Positions 26,958-35,823 of a DNA stretch of 64,000 nucleotides are shown here, piece after piece. The stretch is from positions 1 to 64,000 of the forward strand of contig JAATFF010000081.1 of the NCBI GenBank assembly GCA_015655335.1, written 5' to 3'. The translations under genes were made by a program, and so were the position numbers. Position 1 is the first letter of the stretch. Every line of letters starts with the position of its first letter. The stretch is from Lysobacterales bacterium. GTDB lineage: Bacteria; Pseudomonadota; Gammaproteobacteria; Xanthomonadales; Rhodanobacteraceae. The notes under the pieces are model-generated. The model did not search any database, was not told the origin of the DNA, and saw only the letters and a list, made by a program, of their open reading frames with translations.

Positions 26958-28172
26958 ATGCGTCGTATCGTAATCACCGGCATGGGCGCCATCTGCGCGC
27001 TTGGCCACAACGCCACCGACATCTGGCAAGCCATGACGGAGGGGCGCAGCGGCATCGGCCCGATTCATCACATCGACGCCAGCCAGTTGCGCAATAATGC
27101 GATTGCCGCCGAAATCGTCGATTTCGAACCACGTGCCTATATCGACGAAGCGCGCCTCCCATTTCTGGATCCACTCAGTCAATACGCCTTGGTTGCGGCG
27201 GGCGAAGCTATCCGTCAATCCGGCCTGGATTTTCGAAACGAACGTGCATCGCGCACGGCCGTGCTGGTCGGCGTTGGCGTCGGTGGCGAGGAAACCCGCG
27301 AGGGTCTTTACCAGAAGCTTTACGGTGAACGCGCCGGCCGGTTTCACCCGCTTGGCATCGTGCGCATCATGACGAACGCGCCAGCCAGTCAGATCAGCAT
27401 GGTGCACGGCATTACCGGTCCCACTTTCGCGATCGCCAGTGCGTGCGCGTCGTCCAACCACGCCTTTTCGCAGGCGGCGTTGATGATCCGCGCAGGCCTG
27501 ATCGACGCTGCCGTCGTCGGCGGTGCCGAAGCGTGTATTACGTTGGGCCTGATGCGTGCGTGGGAGGCGATGCGCGTTCTGGCGCCCGATACGTGCCGTC
27601 CCTTCAGCGCCAATCGTCGTGGTCTAGTGTTGGGCGAAGGCTCGGCGATGTTCGTGCTCGAAACACTGGAGAGCGCACAAGCACGCGGCGCAACCATCCT
27701 TGCCGAACTGGCCGGTGTAGGCATGAGCGCCGATGCAGGCGATATCGCTTCGCCATCGGATATGGGCGCGGCGGCAGCGATGAATGCGGCATTGCTGGAT
27801 GCTGGCATGAAGCCGACCGATATCGACTACATCAACGCACACGGCACGGGTACGCAGGCCAACGATTGCACGGAAACGCGCGCTATCCACAAGGTGTTTG
27901 GCGATCATGCGCACCGACTGGCCATTTCATCGACTAAACCCATGCACGGTCATGTGCTGGGTGCCGCCGGCGCCCTAGAGATGATTGCTGTCATTGGCGC
28001 ACTGCGCAAAGGCATCGTGCCGGCAACACTGAACTACCTCGCCCCCGATCCCGCTTGCGATCTCGACTACGTCCCGCACGAAGCGCGCGCTATGTCCGTA
28101 CGTGCAGCGTTGAGCAATTCATTCGCGTTTGGCGGGCTCAATGCGGTGGTGGCAGTGCGGCAAGCGCCTTAA
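26958..28172 (+). CDS. beta-ketoacyl-ACP synthase II family (FabF-like)
   Basis: 404 aa from the ATG at 26958, 4 bp after the ACP stop. Thiolase-fold condensing enzyme with the complete Cys-His-His triad: SACASSNHA, NAHGTGTQAND and KPMHGHVLGAAGA. Length and motifs match KAS I/II. Its pairing with a variant ACP and distance from other fab genes suggests a specialised acyl chain (surface lipid or pigment) rather than bulk fatty acid synthesis; this is inference. Confidence 0.92.
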   Translation: MRRIVITGMGAICALGHNATDIWQAMTEGRSGIGPIHHIDASQLRNNAIAAEIVDFEPRAYIDEARLPFLDPLSQYALVAAGEAIRQSGLDFRNERASRTAVLVGVGVGGEETREGLYQKLYGERAGRFHPLGIVRIMTNAPASQISMVHGITGPTFAIASACASSNHAFSQAALMIRAGLIDAAVVGGAEACITLGLMRAWEAMRVLAPDTCRPFSANRRGLVLGEGSAMFVLETLESAQARGATILAELAGVGMSADAGDIASPSDMGAAAAMNAALLDAGMKPTDIDYINAHGTGTQANDCTETRAIHKVFGDHAHRLAISSTKPMHGHVLGAAGALEMIAVIGALRKGIVPATLNYLAPDPACDLDYVPHEARAMSVRAALSNSFAFGGLNAVVAVRQAP

Positions 28173-28214
28173 CGGCACATCCGTCGTTCGAGATGTGCGG
28201 CACCATGTCGGTGT

Positions 28215-28703
28215 TTACAGCCGCGTAAACGACCACGATTGCATTCGGCCGTCCTTGTACGGCATCACGCCATGGAACGGCCGCGCATCGCCGTCGAACA
28301 CCAGTGGTAGGAAATGGCGATCGCCTTCCCACATCGGCAGATTCATCAGCTGATCCAGGTCGATCCATTCCAGCGTGCCTTCGGGGTTTTGCGTGTACGG
28401 CTCGCCGCTGAAGGTATCGATGATGAAGATGAAACCAAGCCAGTCCTCGCCCTGCTTGCCGAAACCGGGCCAGTTCAAGGTGCCGCGCAGGTGCATCGAC
28501 TCGCACTCGATGCCAGCCTCTTCGCGGATTTCGCGACGCATGCATTCGGCGATGTCTTCGCCGGGCTCCATCTTGCCGCCAAGCCCATTGTATTTGCCCA
28601 GATGCTGATCGTCCGGTCGAGCATTACGGTGGATCATCAAGACCTTGCGTCGATCCGACGACAGCACATAGCCAAGCGTGGCGACGATGGGCGTGTAAGG
28701 CAT
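28215..28703 (-). CDS. Nudix hydrolase (8-oxo-dGTP diphosphatase-like)
   Basis: 162 aa. Complete Nudix box GGKMEPGEDIAECMRREIREEAGI-type (G-x5-E-x7-REUxEExGU) at about residues 42-65, preceded by the MTH1-like KYNGLGGK. The family removes oxidised or damaged nucleoside triphosphates. Single gene, convergent with the ketosynthase and divergent from the glycosidase gene. Confidence 0.9.
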   Translation of the reverse strand: MPYTPIVATLGYVLSSDRRKVLMIHRNARPDDQHLGKYNGLGGKMEPGEDIAECMRREIREEAGIECESMHLRGTLNWPGFGKQGEDWLGFIFIIDTFSGEPYTQNPEGTLEWIDLDQLMNLPMWEGDRHFLPLVFDGDARPFHGVMPYKDGRMQSWSFTRL

Positions 28704-28796
28704 GGGCGATGCACAGGAAGCGAAAGCTGAAGTTTAAGGCCTAAGTCGGTCAAATTGGTCTTGCATCCACGACCGCTGGGCAGCGACCATCGCTGC

Positions 28797-29609
28797 ATGC
28801 TCCCGTCCATGCCCACTAAGCGGTTGCGTTGCAGCCTGGTGTTTCGTCTGCTTGCCCTGCTGGGGGCTTCGGCGCTGTCGGCAAGTTGCAACTATCAAGT
28901 CCAGCCGATGGAGAGTCGCGAAGTCACCTTCCAGGGCCAGGATTTCACCGTGGTCAGTCTGGATCTGCACTGCGAATCGCTCAGCTTGCACTGGCGCGAT
29001 CCCGCCAATGACCAACCGTTTAGCGATATCCAGACATTGCGCGAGTGGGGCGCGGCCAATGGCAAGCGTTTGATGTTCGCAGCCAACGCCGGGATCTACG
29101 ATCAATCGTATGCGCCGCTTGGGCTGTACGTGGAGAACGGCAAGACCCTCGTGCCGCTGAATCTTTATCACGGCAACCCAGCTGCCGGAAATTTCTCGAT
29201 CCGCCCCAACGGCGTATTTGCGATCTATCCGGACGGTCACGCTGCCGTGCGCGCCAGTCCCGACTTCAAAACCGACGGCAAACAGCCTGATTGGGCTACG
29301 CAGTCCGGTCCGATGCTGGTGATCGATGGCCAGATCAACCCGCAATTCGTCGACGATTCCAACAGTATGAAGTGGCGTAGCGGCGTCTGTGCGCGTGGGC
29401 CATACCAGGTCGTATTCGTAGTGAGCGAATCGCCGGTCAACTTTCATACCTTCGCTTCGCTGTTTCGGGACAAGCTCGGCTGCCGCGACGCGTTGTACCT
29501 GGATGGCAGCATCTCGCAGTTCTATATCGACGGCACCGGCTACGCGGGTGCCCCCACCTTTATGGTCAAGCCCTACGCGGGCATCTTTGCGGTGTTTGCC
29601 GATCAATGA
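28797..29609 (+). CDS. phosphodiester glycosidase family protein (NAGPA domain), exported
   Basis: 270 aa. A signal sequence of about 30 residues ends near SALSASC (possible but weak lipobox). The NAGPA/DUF2233 fold is indicated by FAANAGIYDQSYAPLGLYVENG, the SGPMLVIDGQINP strand and the LYLDGSISQFY segment. Homologues cleave sugar phosphodiesters such as GlcNAc-1-P linkages in cell-surface polymers. The start could instead be ATG 28809. Its stop overlaps the penicillin-acylase gene (ATGA). Confidence 0.85.
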   Translation: MLPSMPTKRLRCSLVFRLLALLGASALSASCNYQVQPMESREVTFQGQDFTVVSLDLHCESLSLHWRDPANDQPFSDIQTLREWGAANGKRLMFAANAGIYDQSYAPLGLYVENGKTLVPLNLYHGNPAAGNFSIRPNGVFAIYPDGHAAVRASPDFKTDGKQPDWATQSGPMLVIDGQINPQFVDDSNSMKWRSGVCARGPYQVVFVVSESPVNFHTFASLFRDKLGCRDALYLDGSISQFYIDGTGYAGAPTFMVKPYAGIFAVFADQ

Positions 29610-32011
29610 CTAAGAAAGTCCGCTGGGTTCGCGCACTGCTGATACTGATTGCCACGCTGTTGATCGGCGTGTTCGCTGCAGGCTTGTGGCTGCTGGCCGG
29701 CGGCCGCGCCCAGCTCGACGGGGAGCGGCGACTGGCCGGCCTGAGCCACCCTGTCACGATCCATCGCGACGCCCTAGGCACGGCGACATTAACTGGGCAG
29801 TCGCGCGACGATATCGACTTCGCGCTCGGCTATGTGCACGCACAGGAACGCTTCTTCGGCATGGACCTGATGCGCCGCGTCTCGGCTGGCGAATTGTCCG
29901 AGCTGGTCGGTCCGGCGGCGCTGGATACGGATATCAATCATCGACGCCATCGCCTGCGCGCCGTGGCCGAAGCCGCGTACGCGGCGTTGCCGGCAGATCA
30001 AAAACACACGTTGGATCTCTACCGCGACGGCGTCAATGCCGGCTTGGCGAATCTGCATGAGCGGCCGTGGGAATATCTGCTGTTGGGCACCAAACCGCAG
30101 CCCTGGCGTTCCGAAGATAGCCTGCTGGTGATCGCTGCGATGTATCTGGATCTCAACGGCGATGGACGAAACGAGCGCGAACTGCACATCGCGCAGATGC
30201 ACGCGGTACTGCCTGACACGCTGGACGATTTTTTGCTCGCCGCCGATCCAAACTGGGAAGCACCATTGAAAGGCGAGGTATCGCAGTCACCGGTTATTCC
30301 TGGCGCGGATGTCTACGATCTTCATCGTCAGGACGCCCGTGCCAGCGCTACAAAGCTTGCAGACATATCCATCCTGCCGATCGATGCGGCTTTTCCGGGC
30401 AGCAACAGCTTCGCCATTGCCGGCAATCTCTCGCATAGCGGTTCGGCCATGATGGCCAACGACATGCATCTGGGTCTGCGCGTGCCCGATATCTGGTTCC
30501 GCGCACGACTGCGTTATCCAGACTCCACCGCGCCTAAAGGCCAGCGCGATGCCGTCGGCGTCACCCTGCCGGGTACACCGGCGTTGGTGGTCGGTTCGAA
30601 TGGGCAAATCGCCTGGGGCTTCACCAACAGTTACGGTGATTGGCTCGATTGGGTTCGCGTGCTGCGCGATCCGCATGATCCAAGCCGTTACAAGGTGCCG
30701 GAAGGTTGGGCAACGATCGAGCAACACGAGGAAGTGATTCGCATCAAAGGTGCTCCGTCGCACACCCTGAATGTGGAAGGCACGCGTTGGGGACCGATCA
30801 TGGGTAAGGACACCGATGGCACACCGCTCGCACTGGCGTGGATTGGCGCCCTGCCCCGCGGCTACAACCTCACGTTGATGCAGCTGGAGCGCACGACCAG
30901 CGTCTCCGCCGCGCTGGATCTCGCACCGACGCTCGGCATGCCGCCTCAGAATATCGTGGTTGCCGACAGCACCGGCCACATCGGCTGGACCATTGCCGCC
31001 AACAGTATTCCGTTGCGCACCGGATTCGATCCGCAACGTCCGGCCGATTGGTCGCAACCCAATACAGGCTGGACCGGCTGGGCCGCACCTTCGCAATTTC
31101 CGCGCATCGGGAATCCTTCCGATGGACGGCTGTGGACTGCTAACAATCGCACCGTCGGCAGCGATGACCTGAACTTGCTCGGCAACGGCGGACACGACCT
31201 CGGCGCGCGTGCTCAGCAAATTCGCGACGACCTGCATGCGCGCGCCGATTTCGGCGCCGGCAATCTGCTGGACATTCAGCTCGACGATCACGCCATCTTT
31301 CTCACCCGCTGGCAGCAGTTACTGCAGCAAACGTTGACGGGGACGCAAAATGCGCAACTCGATCAACTACGCCAACTCACCACCAACTGGCGCAACGAGG
31401 CGGCTGTCGATAGCGTGGACTATCGACTCGTGCACGCGTTTCGCGACGAGGTGCACGCGTTGGTGCTTGCGCCATTCCTCGCGCGTATCCAGCAACGCTT
31501 TGCGGATTTCGAATGGCCCGGCCCTGGCAATCAAGAAGCCGCCGTGTGGGCGATGGTCCAACAACAACCGACCAATCTGCTCGATCCGGCGTATCGCGAT
31601 TGGCATGCGCTGTTGATGCAGGCGGCACAAAACGTGGCCGATACGCTGGGCAAACAACCTGGTGGACTTGCCGCGCGCACATGGGGCGAGATCAACCGCG
31701 CACAGATTCATCATCCGCTTTCGCGTGCGTTACCCGGCTTTGTGGGACAGCTGCTCAATATGCCGGACGACGCGTTGCCCGGCGATCACAACATGCCGCG
31801 CGTTGCCACACCCGACTTCGGCGCCTCGGAACGTTTCGATGTAGCGCCCGGTCATGAAGACGAGGGCATCTTGGAAATGCCGGGTGGCCAAAGCGACAAT
31901 CCGCTTTCGCCGTTTTACGGTGCCGGCCACGAGGATTGGGTAAAGGGTCGGCCGACGCCGTTGCTGCCTGGAAACGACCAGCACACGCTGACGCTATTGC
32001 CAGCGTCGTAA
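29606..32011 (+). CDS. penicillin acylase family protein (Ntn hydrolase)
   Basis: 801 aa. A single N-terminal hydrophobic signal/anchor (about 10-32) precedes the alpha chain (DDIDFALGYVHAQERFFGMD). The autocatalytic Ser follows in AFPGSNSFAIAG (about residue 266), beginning the beta chain. The family hydrolyses amides such as acyl-homoserine lactones or beta-lactam side chains after self-cleavage; the substrate is unknown here. It is translationally coupled to the phosphodiester glycosidase. Confidence 0.93.
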   Translation: MTKKVRWVRALLILIATLLIGVFAAGLWLLAGGRAQLDGERRLAGLSHPVTIHRDALGTATLTGQSRDDIDFALGYVHAQERFFGMDLMRRVSAGELSELVGPAALDTDINHRRHRLRAVAEAAYAALPADQKHTLDLYRDGVNAGLANLHERPWEYLLLGTKPQPWRSEDSLLVIAAMYLDLNGDGRNERELHIAQMHAVLPDTLDDFLLAADPNWEAPLKGEVSQSPVIPGADVYDLHRQDARASATKLADISILPIDAAFPGSNSFAIAGNLSHSGSAMMANDMHLGLRVPDIWFRARLRYPDSTAPKGQRDAVGVTLPGTPALVVGSNGQIAWGFTNSYGDWLDWVRVLRDPHDPSRYKVPEGWATIEQHEEVIRIKGAPSHTLNVEGTRWGPIMGKDTDGTPLALAWIGALPRGYNLTLMQLERTTSVSAALDLAPTLGMPPQNIVVADSTGHIGWTIAANSIPLRTGFDPQRPADWSQPNTGWTGWAAPSQFPRIGNPSDGRLWTANNRTVGSDDLNLLGNGGHDLGARAQQIRDDLHARADFGAGNLLDIQLDDHAIFLTRWQQLLQQTLTGTQNAQLDQLRQLTTNWRNEAAVDSVDYRLVHAFRDEVHALVLAPFLARIQQRFADFEWPGPGNQEAAVWAMVQQQPTNLLDPAYRDWHALLMQAAQNVADTLGKQPGGLAARTWGEINRAQIHHPLSRALPGFVGQLLNMPDDALPGDHNMPRVATPDFGASERFDVAPGHEDEGILEMPGGQSDNPLSPFYGAGHEDWVKGRPTPLLPGNDQHTLTLLPAS

Positions 32012-32015
32012 CTCG

Positions 32016-33167
32016 CTACGCCAACAACATGCGCTCGCAGATCGCGTGATACAAATCGGGTAGCCGCTCGAGCTCGGCCACATCGACACATTCGTCCACC
32101 TTGTGAATGGTGGCGTTGACCGGTCCCAGCTCGACGACTTCCGCACCCAGCGGCGCGATGAAGCGGCCGTCGGAGGTACCGCCACCCGTGCTTTGCTCCG
32201 GCTCGGCGCCACAAAGATCGCGACATACCGACACGACCACTTCGCGCAGATGACCGCCCGGCGGCGTCAGGAACGATTCGCCGGAGAGATTCCATTCGAG
32301 CGTGTAGCTCAATACGTGGCGGGCAAGAATCGCCTCGGTACGCTTGCGTAGATCCGCGGCCGTACTCGCAGTGCTGTAACGAAAATTGATCAGCGCTGTC
32401 AGCGTGCCTGGAATCACATTGTTGGCGCCGGTGCCTGCGTTGAGATTGGACACCTGAAAGGAGGTCGGCGGAAAATCCGCATTGCCGTTATCCCAGCGCT
32501 CGGCAGCCAAATCCGTGAGTGCGGGCGCAAACGCGTGGATCGGATTGAGTGCTTTCTCGGGATAGGCCACGTGTCCTTGCACGCCACGCACAGTCAATGT
32601 CGCGGACAGCGAGCCACGGCGGCCCACGCGAATCAGATCACCGAGCTTTTCTTTCGCAGAGGGTTCGCCCACCACGCACCAGTCGATGTGCTCGCCGATC
32701 TCGCGAAAGTGTTCGGCGACGCGTCGCACGCCATCGAGGTTGGTGGGACCTTCTTCGTCGCTGGTCAGCAACAAGCCGACGCGACCGCGGTGATCCGGAT
32801 GCGCGGCGACAAATCGCTCAAGCGCCACCACCATCGCCGCTACCGAACCTTTCATGTCGGCGGCACCGCGGCCGTACAGACGTCCGTGGCGCACGGCTGG
32901 TTCGAACGGCGGACTTTGCCACGCGTCTTCCGGCCCGCTGGGCACGACATCGGTATGGCCGAGAAAGATAAGTAGCGGCCCTTGCCCTGGCGCGTTATTC
33001 GCGCCATGCGTAGCCCATAAATTGTCGACGTCGCCGTAGCGCAGATGCTCGACATGAAAGCCCAATTCACTCAAGCGATCGCCGATCAGCGGCAGACAAC
33101 CTGCGTCTTCGGGCGTCACCGAACGGCGACGGATCAGATCGGTGGCGAGATCAAACACTTCAGACAT
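32016..33167 (-). CDS. dapE: succinyl-diaminopimelate desuccinylase
   Basis: 383 aa. M20 zinc peptidase family: [13 protein letters not shown] (first metal His), [10 protein letters not shown] (bridging Asp), [12 protein letters not shown] (catalytic Glu), and [14 protein letters not shown] near the C-terminus. It makes LL-DAP from succinyl-LL-DAP for lysine and peptidoglycan. I start at the ATG at 33167 ([11 protein letters not shown]); 42 more codons are open upstream but overlap the previous gene. Last gene of the dapD operon. Confidence 0.96.
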   Translation of the reverse strand: MSEVFDLATDLIRRRSVTPEDAGCLPLIGDRLSELGFHVEHLRYGDVDNLWATHGANNAPGQGPLLIFLGHTDVVPSGPEDAWQSPPFEPAVRHGRLYGRGAADMKGSVAAMVVALERFVAAHPDHRGRVGLLLTSDEEGPTNLDGVRRVAEHFREIGEHIDWCVVGEPSAKEKLGDLIRVGRRGSLSATLTVRGVQGHVAYPEKALNPIHAFAPALTDLAAERWDNGNADFPPTSFQVSNLNAGTGANNVIPGTLTALINFRYSTASTAADLRKRTEAILARHVLSYTLEWNLSGESFLTPPGGHLREVVVSVCRDLCGAEPEQSTGGGTSDGRFIAPLGAEVVELGPVNATIHKVDECVDVAELERLPDLYHAICERMLLA

Positions 33168-33172
33168 AGCGG

Positions 33173-33532
33173 TCAACGTCCGAACAGTTTCTTGAAGCCA
33201 TTGTCGGTGAACCCGACGCTGACGGTGCCATCGGGCTGCACCACCACCGGGCGGCGAATCAGTGCGGGGTATTCCTTCAGCAACAACGTCCATTCCGGAT
33301 CGCTGCCGGGACTCTTACGCTGCGGCAGCAGATTGCGCCAGGTGGTACCGGCCTTGTTGACCAGTTTCTCCCAGCCGCCGAGTTGCTGCGCCCAGTTTTT
33401 CAACGTTGCCGGCGGTACAGGATTGGCACGGTAATCGACGAATTCATACGCCACGTCGAAGCGCGCGAGCCAGTTGCGTGCTTTTTTGCAGGTATCGCAG
33501 TTTGGAAGACCGTAGAGCATTGGGACAGTCAT
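33173..33532 (-). CDS. ArsC/Spx-family reductase (YffB-like)
   Basis: 119 aa thioredoxin-like protein of the ArsC superfamily with [12 protein letters not shown] at the N-terminus and [10 protein letters not shown] near residue 93. In E. coli, yffB also lies immediately before dapE, and here the gap to dapE is 5 nt. The function of YffB is not firmly known (glutathione-dependent thiol reductase suggested). Confidence 0.9.
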   Translation of the reverse strand: MTVPMLYGLPNCDTCKKARNWLARFDVAYEFVDYRANPVPPATLKNWAQQLGGWEKLVNKAGTTWRNLLPQRKSPGSDPEWTLLLKEYPALIRRPVVVQPDGTVSVGFTDNGFKKLFGR

Positions 33533-34317
33533 GGATTGAAATCCGTCTTGCGTTGTTGCCGCTGCAACATGCGCGCAATGAAGTAAAAAGCCGCCGCGGC
33601 AGCCAGATGCTTGATCGTATGCCCGCTGATGATGCCAGTCGTCAGCCGGAAGATCGGCAAATCGAACTTTTCACTGACAAAAGCCACCGCATAGCAAGCC
33701 AGTGCTGGCAGCAGCATACGGCGTTCGGTCCATGGTGTCGGTAGCAAGGCCAGTGCAAGCAGGATCAGCAAAATCGCCCCACCTTGCGCGATCAGATAAG
33801 GCATCAGGTTATCGCTGAGCTTCCAATACACCACGCTGCCCACACCGAGCAGCGTTAGCACCAGCAACGGCAAGTCCGAACGCCAGCGCAGCCGTTCGGC
33901 GTAGGTCGCGGCGAGCAGCGGCATGAACACCCCAGTCATCGGCAAGCGGTCCCATACCAATCGCGCATCGGAGGGCGCCCAGTGGTAATAACCCGAGCCG
34001 AAGGCGGTGAATACAAGACCGAGAAACATCAACGCGTACGCGTGCCGTGGCGCCGATTCCATCGCGTGCACCGAGGGTGTGCGCATGGCCGTCAAACCGA
34101 CCAGTCCCACCACCAGGAACATCACATTCGAGGCAACGTCGCCATAGTTGGGAATACCCAGCCACGCGCGTTGATCCGCAAAATCGTGATAACCCTGCGG
34201 CTGTGCAAACGGCGGCAATGCAAACGCAAGTATCAGCAGCAGCACACCCAACACGGCCAATGCGTAAGCACGGCCTCGCACACGTTGCGTTGAAGTAACT
34301 ACGGGCATTTCGCTCAT
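33529..34317 (-). CDS. CREST/ceramidase-like membrane hydrolase
   Basis: 262 aa with about seven membrane helices. It has the scattered catalytic residues of the CREST superfamily (alkaline ceramidase, PAQR, Per1): an acidic/Asn stretch [10 protein letters not shown], the Ser-His motif [12 protein letters not shown], and the C-terminal pair [10 protein letters not shown]. These would bind Zn and hydrolyse a lipid amide or ester. It is coupled by 4-nt overlaps to both dapD (upstream) and yffB (downstream), an unexpected place for a lipid hydrolase. Confidence 0.78.
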   Translation of the reverse strand: MSEMPVVTSTQRVRGRAYALAVLGVLLLILAFALPPFAQPQGYHDFADQRAWLGIPNYGDVASNVMFLVVGLVGLTAMRTPSVHAMESAPRHAYALMFLGLVFTAFGSGYYHWAPSDARLVWDRLPMTGVFMPLLAATYAERLRWRSDLPLLVLTLLGVGSVVYWKLSDNLMPYLIAQGGAILLILLALALLPTPWTERRMLLPALACYAVAFVSEKFDLPIFRLTTGIISGHTIKHLAAAAAFYFIARMLQRQQRKTDFNP

Positions 34318-35141
34318 TCGCCGCTGCGTAGCAATTCGTTGATGCCGGTCTTGCCGCGCGTCTTCTCGTCCACCTGCTTGACGATGACGGCGGCATACAG
34401 GCTGTGACTGCCGTCTTTCGCTGGCAGATTGCCGGCCACCACCACGCTGCCTGCAGGCACGCGACCATAGCTGGTCTCGCCCGTGGCGCGGTTGTAGATA
34501 CGCGTGGATTGACCGAGGAACACACCCATGCCGATTACACTGCCCTTTTCCACCACGACGCCTTCCACCACTTCGGAACGCGCGCCAATAAAGCAGTTGT
34601 CTTCGATAATAGTGGGGTTGGCCTGCAACGGCTCCAACACACCGCCGATGCCGACACCGCCGGACAGATGCACGCCCGCACCGATCTGCGCGCAGGAGCC
34701 TACCGTCGCCCAGGTATCCACCATCGTTCCGGCGCCGACATACGCGCCGATATTCACGTAGCTGGGCATCAGCACGGCGTCCTTGGCTACGTGCGCGCCA
34801 CGACGCACGAGGGCGCCAGGCACCACGCGTGCGCCGAGGTTTTGCAGCTCGCTATCGTTGCCGTGCGCGAAGCGCAGCGGCACCTTGTCGAAGGCCAGCG
34901 CCGAACCGCCATCCACCACACGATTGGTGTTGATGCGAAAGTACAGCAACACGGCCTTCTTCAGCCATTGATTGACCGTCCATCCACCTTTGCCGTCCGG
35001 CTCGGCGACACGCTGTTCGCCCGATTCGAGCAGATCGAGCACCTGGCCCAGCGCGGGACGCAGATGGGTTTCGATTTCGCTCTGGTTGAGGTCGGCACGA
35101 CGCTCAAAGGCGTCATTGATCAGGCTTTCGATGGATTGCAT
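34314..35141 (-). CDS. dapD: tetrahydrodipicolinate N-succinyltransferase
   Basis: 275 aa. Left-handed beta-helix acyltransferase using succinyl-CoA in lysine/DAP synthesis. Family phrases: [57 protein letters not shown] and [13 protein letters not shown]. It heads the four-gene unit dapD-CREST-yffB-dapE, whose members overlap or nearly touch. The order glnD-dapD resembles E. coli map-glnD-dapD. Confidence 0.97.
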   Translation of the reverse strand: MQSIESLINDAFERRADLNQSEIETHLRPALGQVLDLLESGEQRVAEPDGKGGWTVNQWLKKAVLLYFRINTNRVVDGGSALAFDKVPLRFAHGNDSELQNLGARVVPGALVRRGAHVAKDAVLMPSYVNIGAYVGAGTMVDTWATVGSCAQIGAGVHLSGGVGIGGVLEPLQANPTIIEDNCFIGARSEVVEGVVVEKGSVIGMGVFLGQSTRIYNRATGETSYGRVPAGSVVVAGNLPAKDGSHSLYAAVIVKQVDEKTRGKTGINELLRSGE

Positions 35142-35222
35142 GGGAACGGACTCATGTACGGATCAATGTGGAAGATTACATCCAGGCGCCGCACGACGAC
35201 GTGTAGGCAGCGTTGCCGGCGC

Positions 35223-35741
35223 TTAGATCAGCGTAAGCACGATAGGCAGCAACATGCCCGCCAGCCATATGCCGCTCACCAGCATGGGCCTACGCGTATA
35301 GCGATAAGCCATATACACGCCGATCAGGGTCGACACGAATAATCCCAACGCAACGAACGCGAAGAAAATTTTCAGCGGCAGCGGATTCCTTGCCTCGCCA
35401 CGCGGCGGCTCGGGTTTGGTCTGCATGGGCGCTACAGGATTGGCCACCGGCCCGGATGCCGCATCCGCCGACGAGCCTTGGAGATTCGCAGCCGGATGAT
35501 TGTCCGCATCTATCGGCTTGGGTTTGTGAGCCGGGACGAATGTCGACTGTTTCTTGTGCACTTGAGCCAGCGTCACCAGCCATGCCGGCGGCTTGTAATC
35601 GCTGCCACGGGTGGTTTCGTGCAGGCTGAATACCTGCAGGCCGCCAGTCAGTGCGAAGAACAACAAAGCGGGCGCAATAAAAACGCCAACGTAAAGATGA
35701 ATCTGGCGTACCAGCTTGAGAAATTGGTGGGATGCGGACAA
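35223..35741 (-). CDS. PepSY-associated membrane protein
   Basis: 172 aa, TTG start with AAGAAGG about 10 nt upstream. It begins HQFLKLVRQIHLYVGVF, the typical first helix of PepSY_TM proteins. Two more helices follow, separated by a Pro/Lys/Ala-rich periplasmic stretch (about 50-115). Small PepSY_TM proteins often accompany iron reductases, but no such gene is nearby. It interrupts the otherwise conserved glnD-dapD neighbourhood. Confidence 0.75.
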   Translation of the reverse strand: MSASHQFLKLVRQIHLYVGVFIAPALLFFALTGGLQVFSLHETTRGSDYKPPAWLVTLAQVHKKQSTFVPAHKPKPIDADNHPAANLQGSSADAASGPVANPVAPMQTKPEPPRGEARNPLPLKIFFAFVALGLFVSTLIGVYMAYRYTRRPMLVSGIWLAGMLLPIVLTLI

Positions 35742-35823
35742 GGGTGTACGGCCTTCTTGGCAAAATCAACCAAACGGGGAAAAGAGATTCGCGATGACAG
35801 GTCGAAGAACGACCCGGCGGCAA

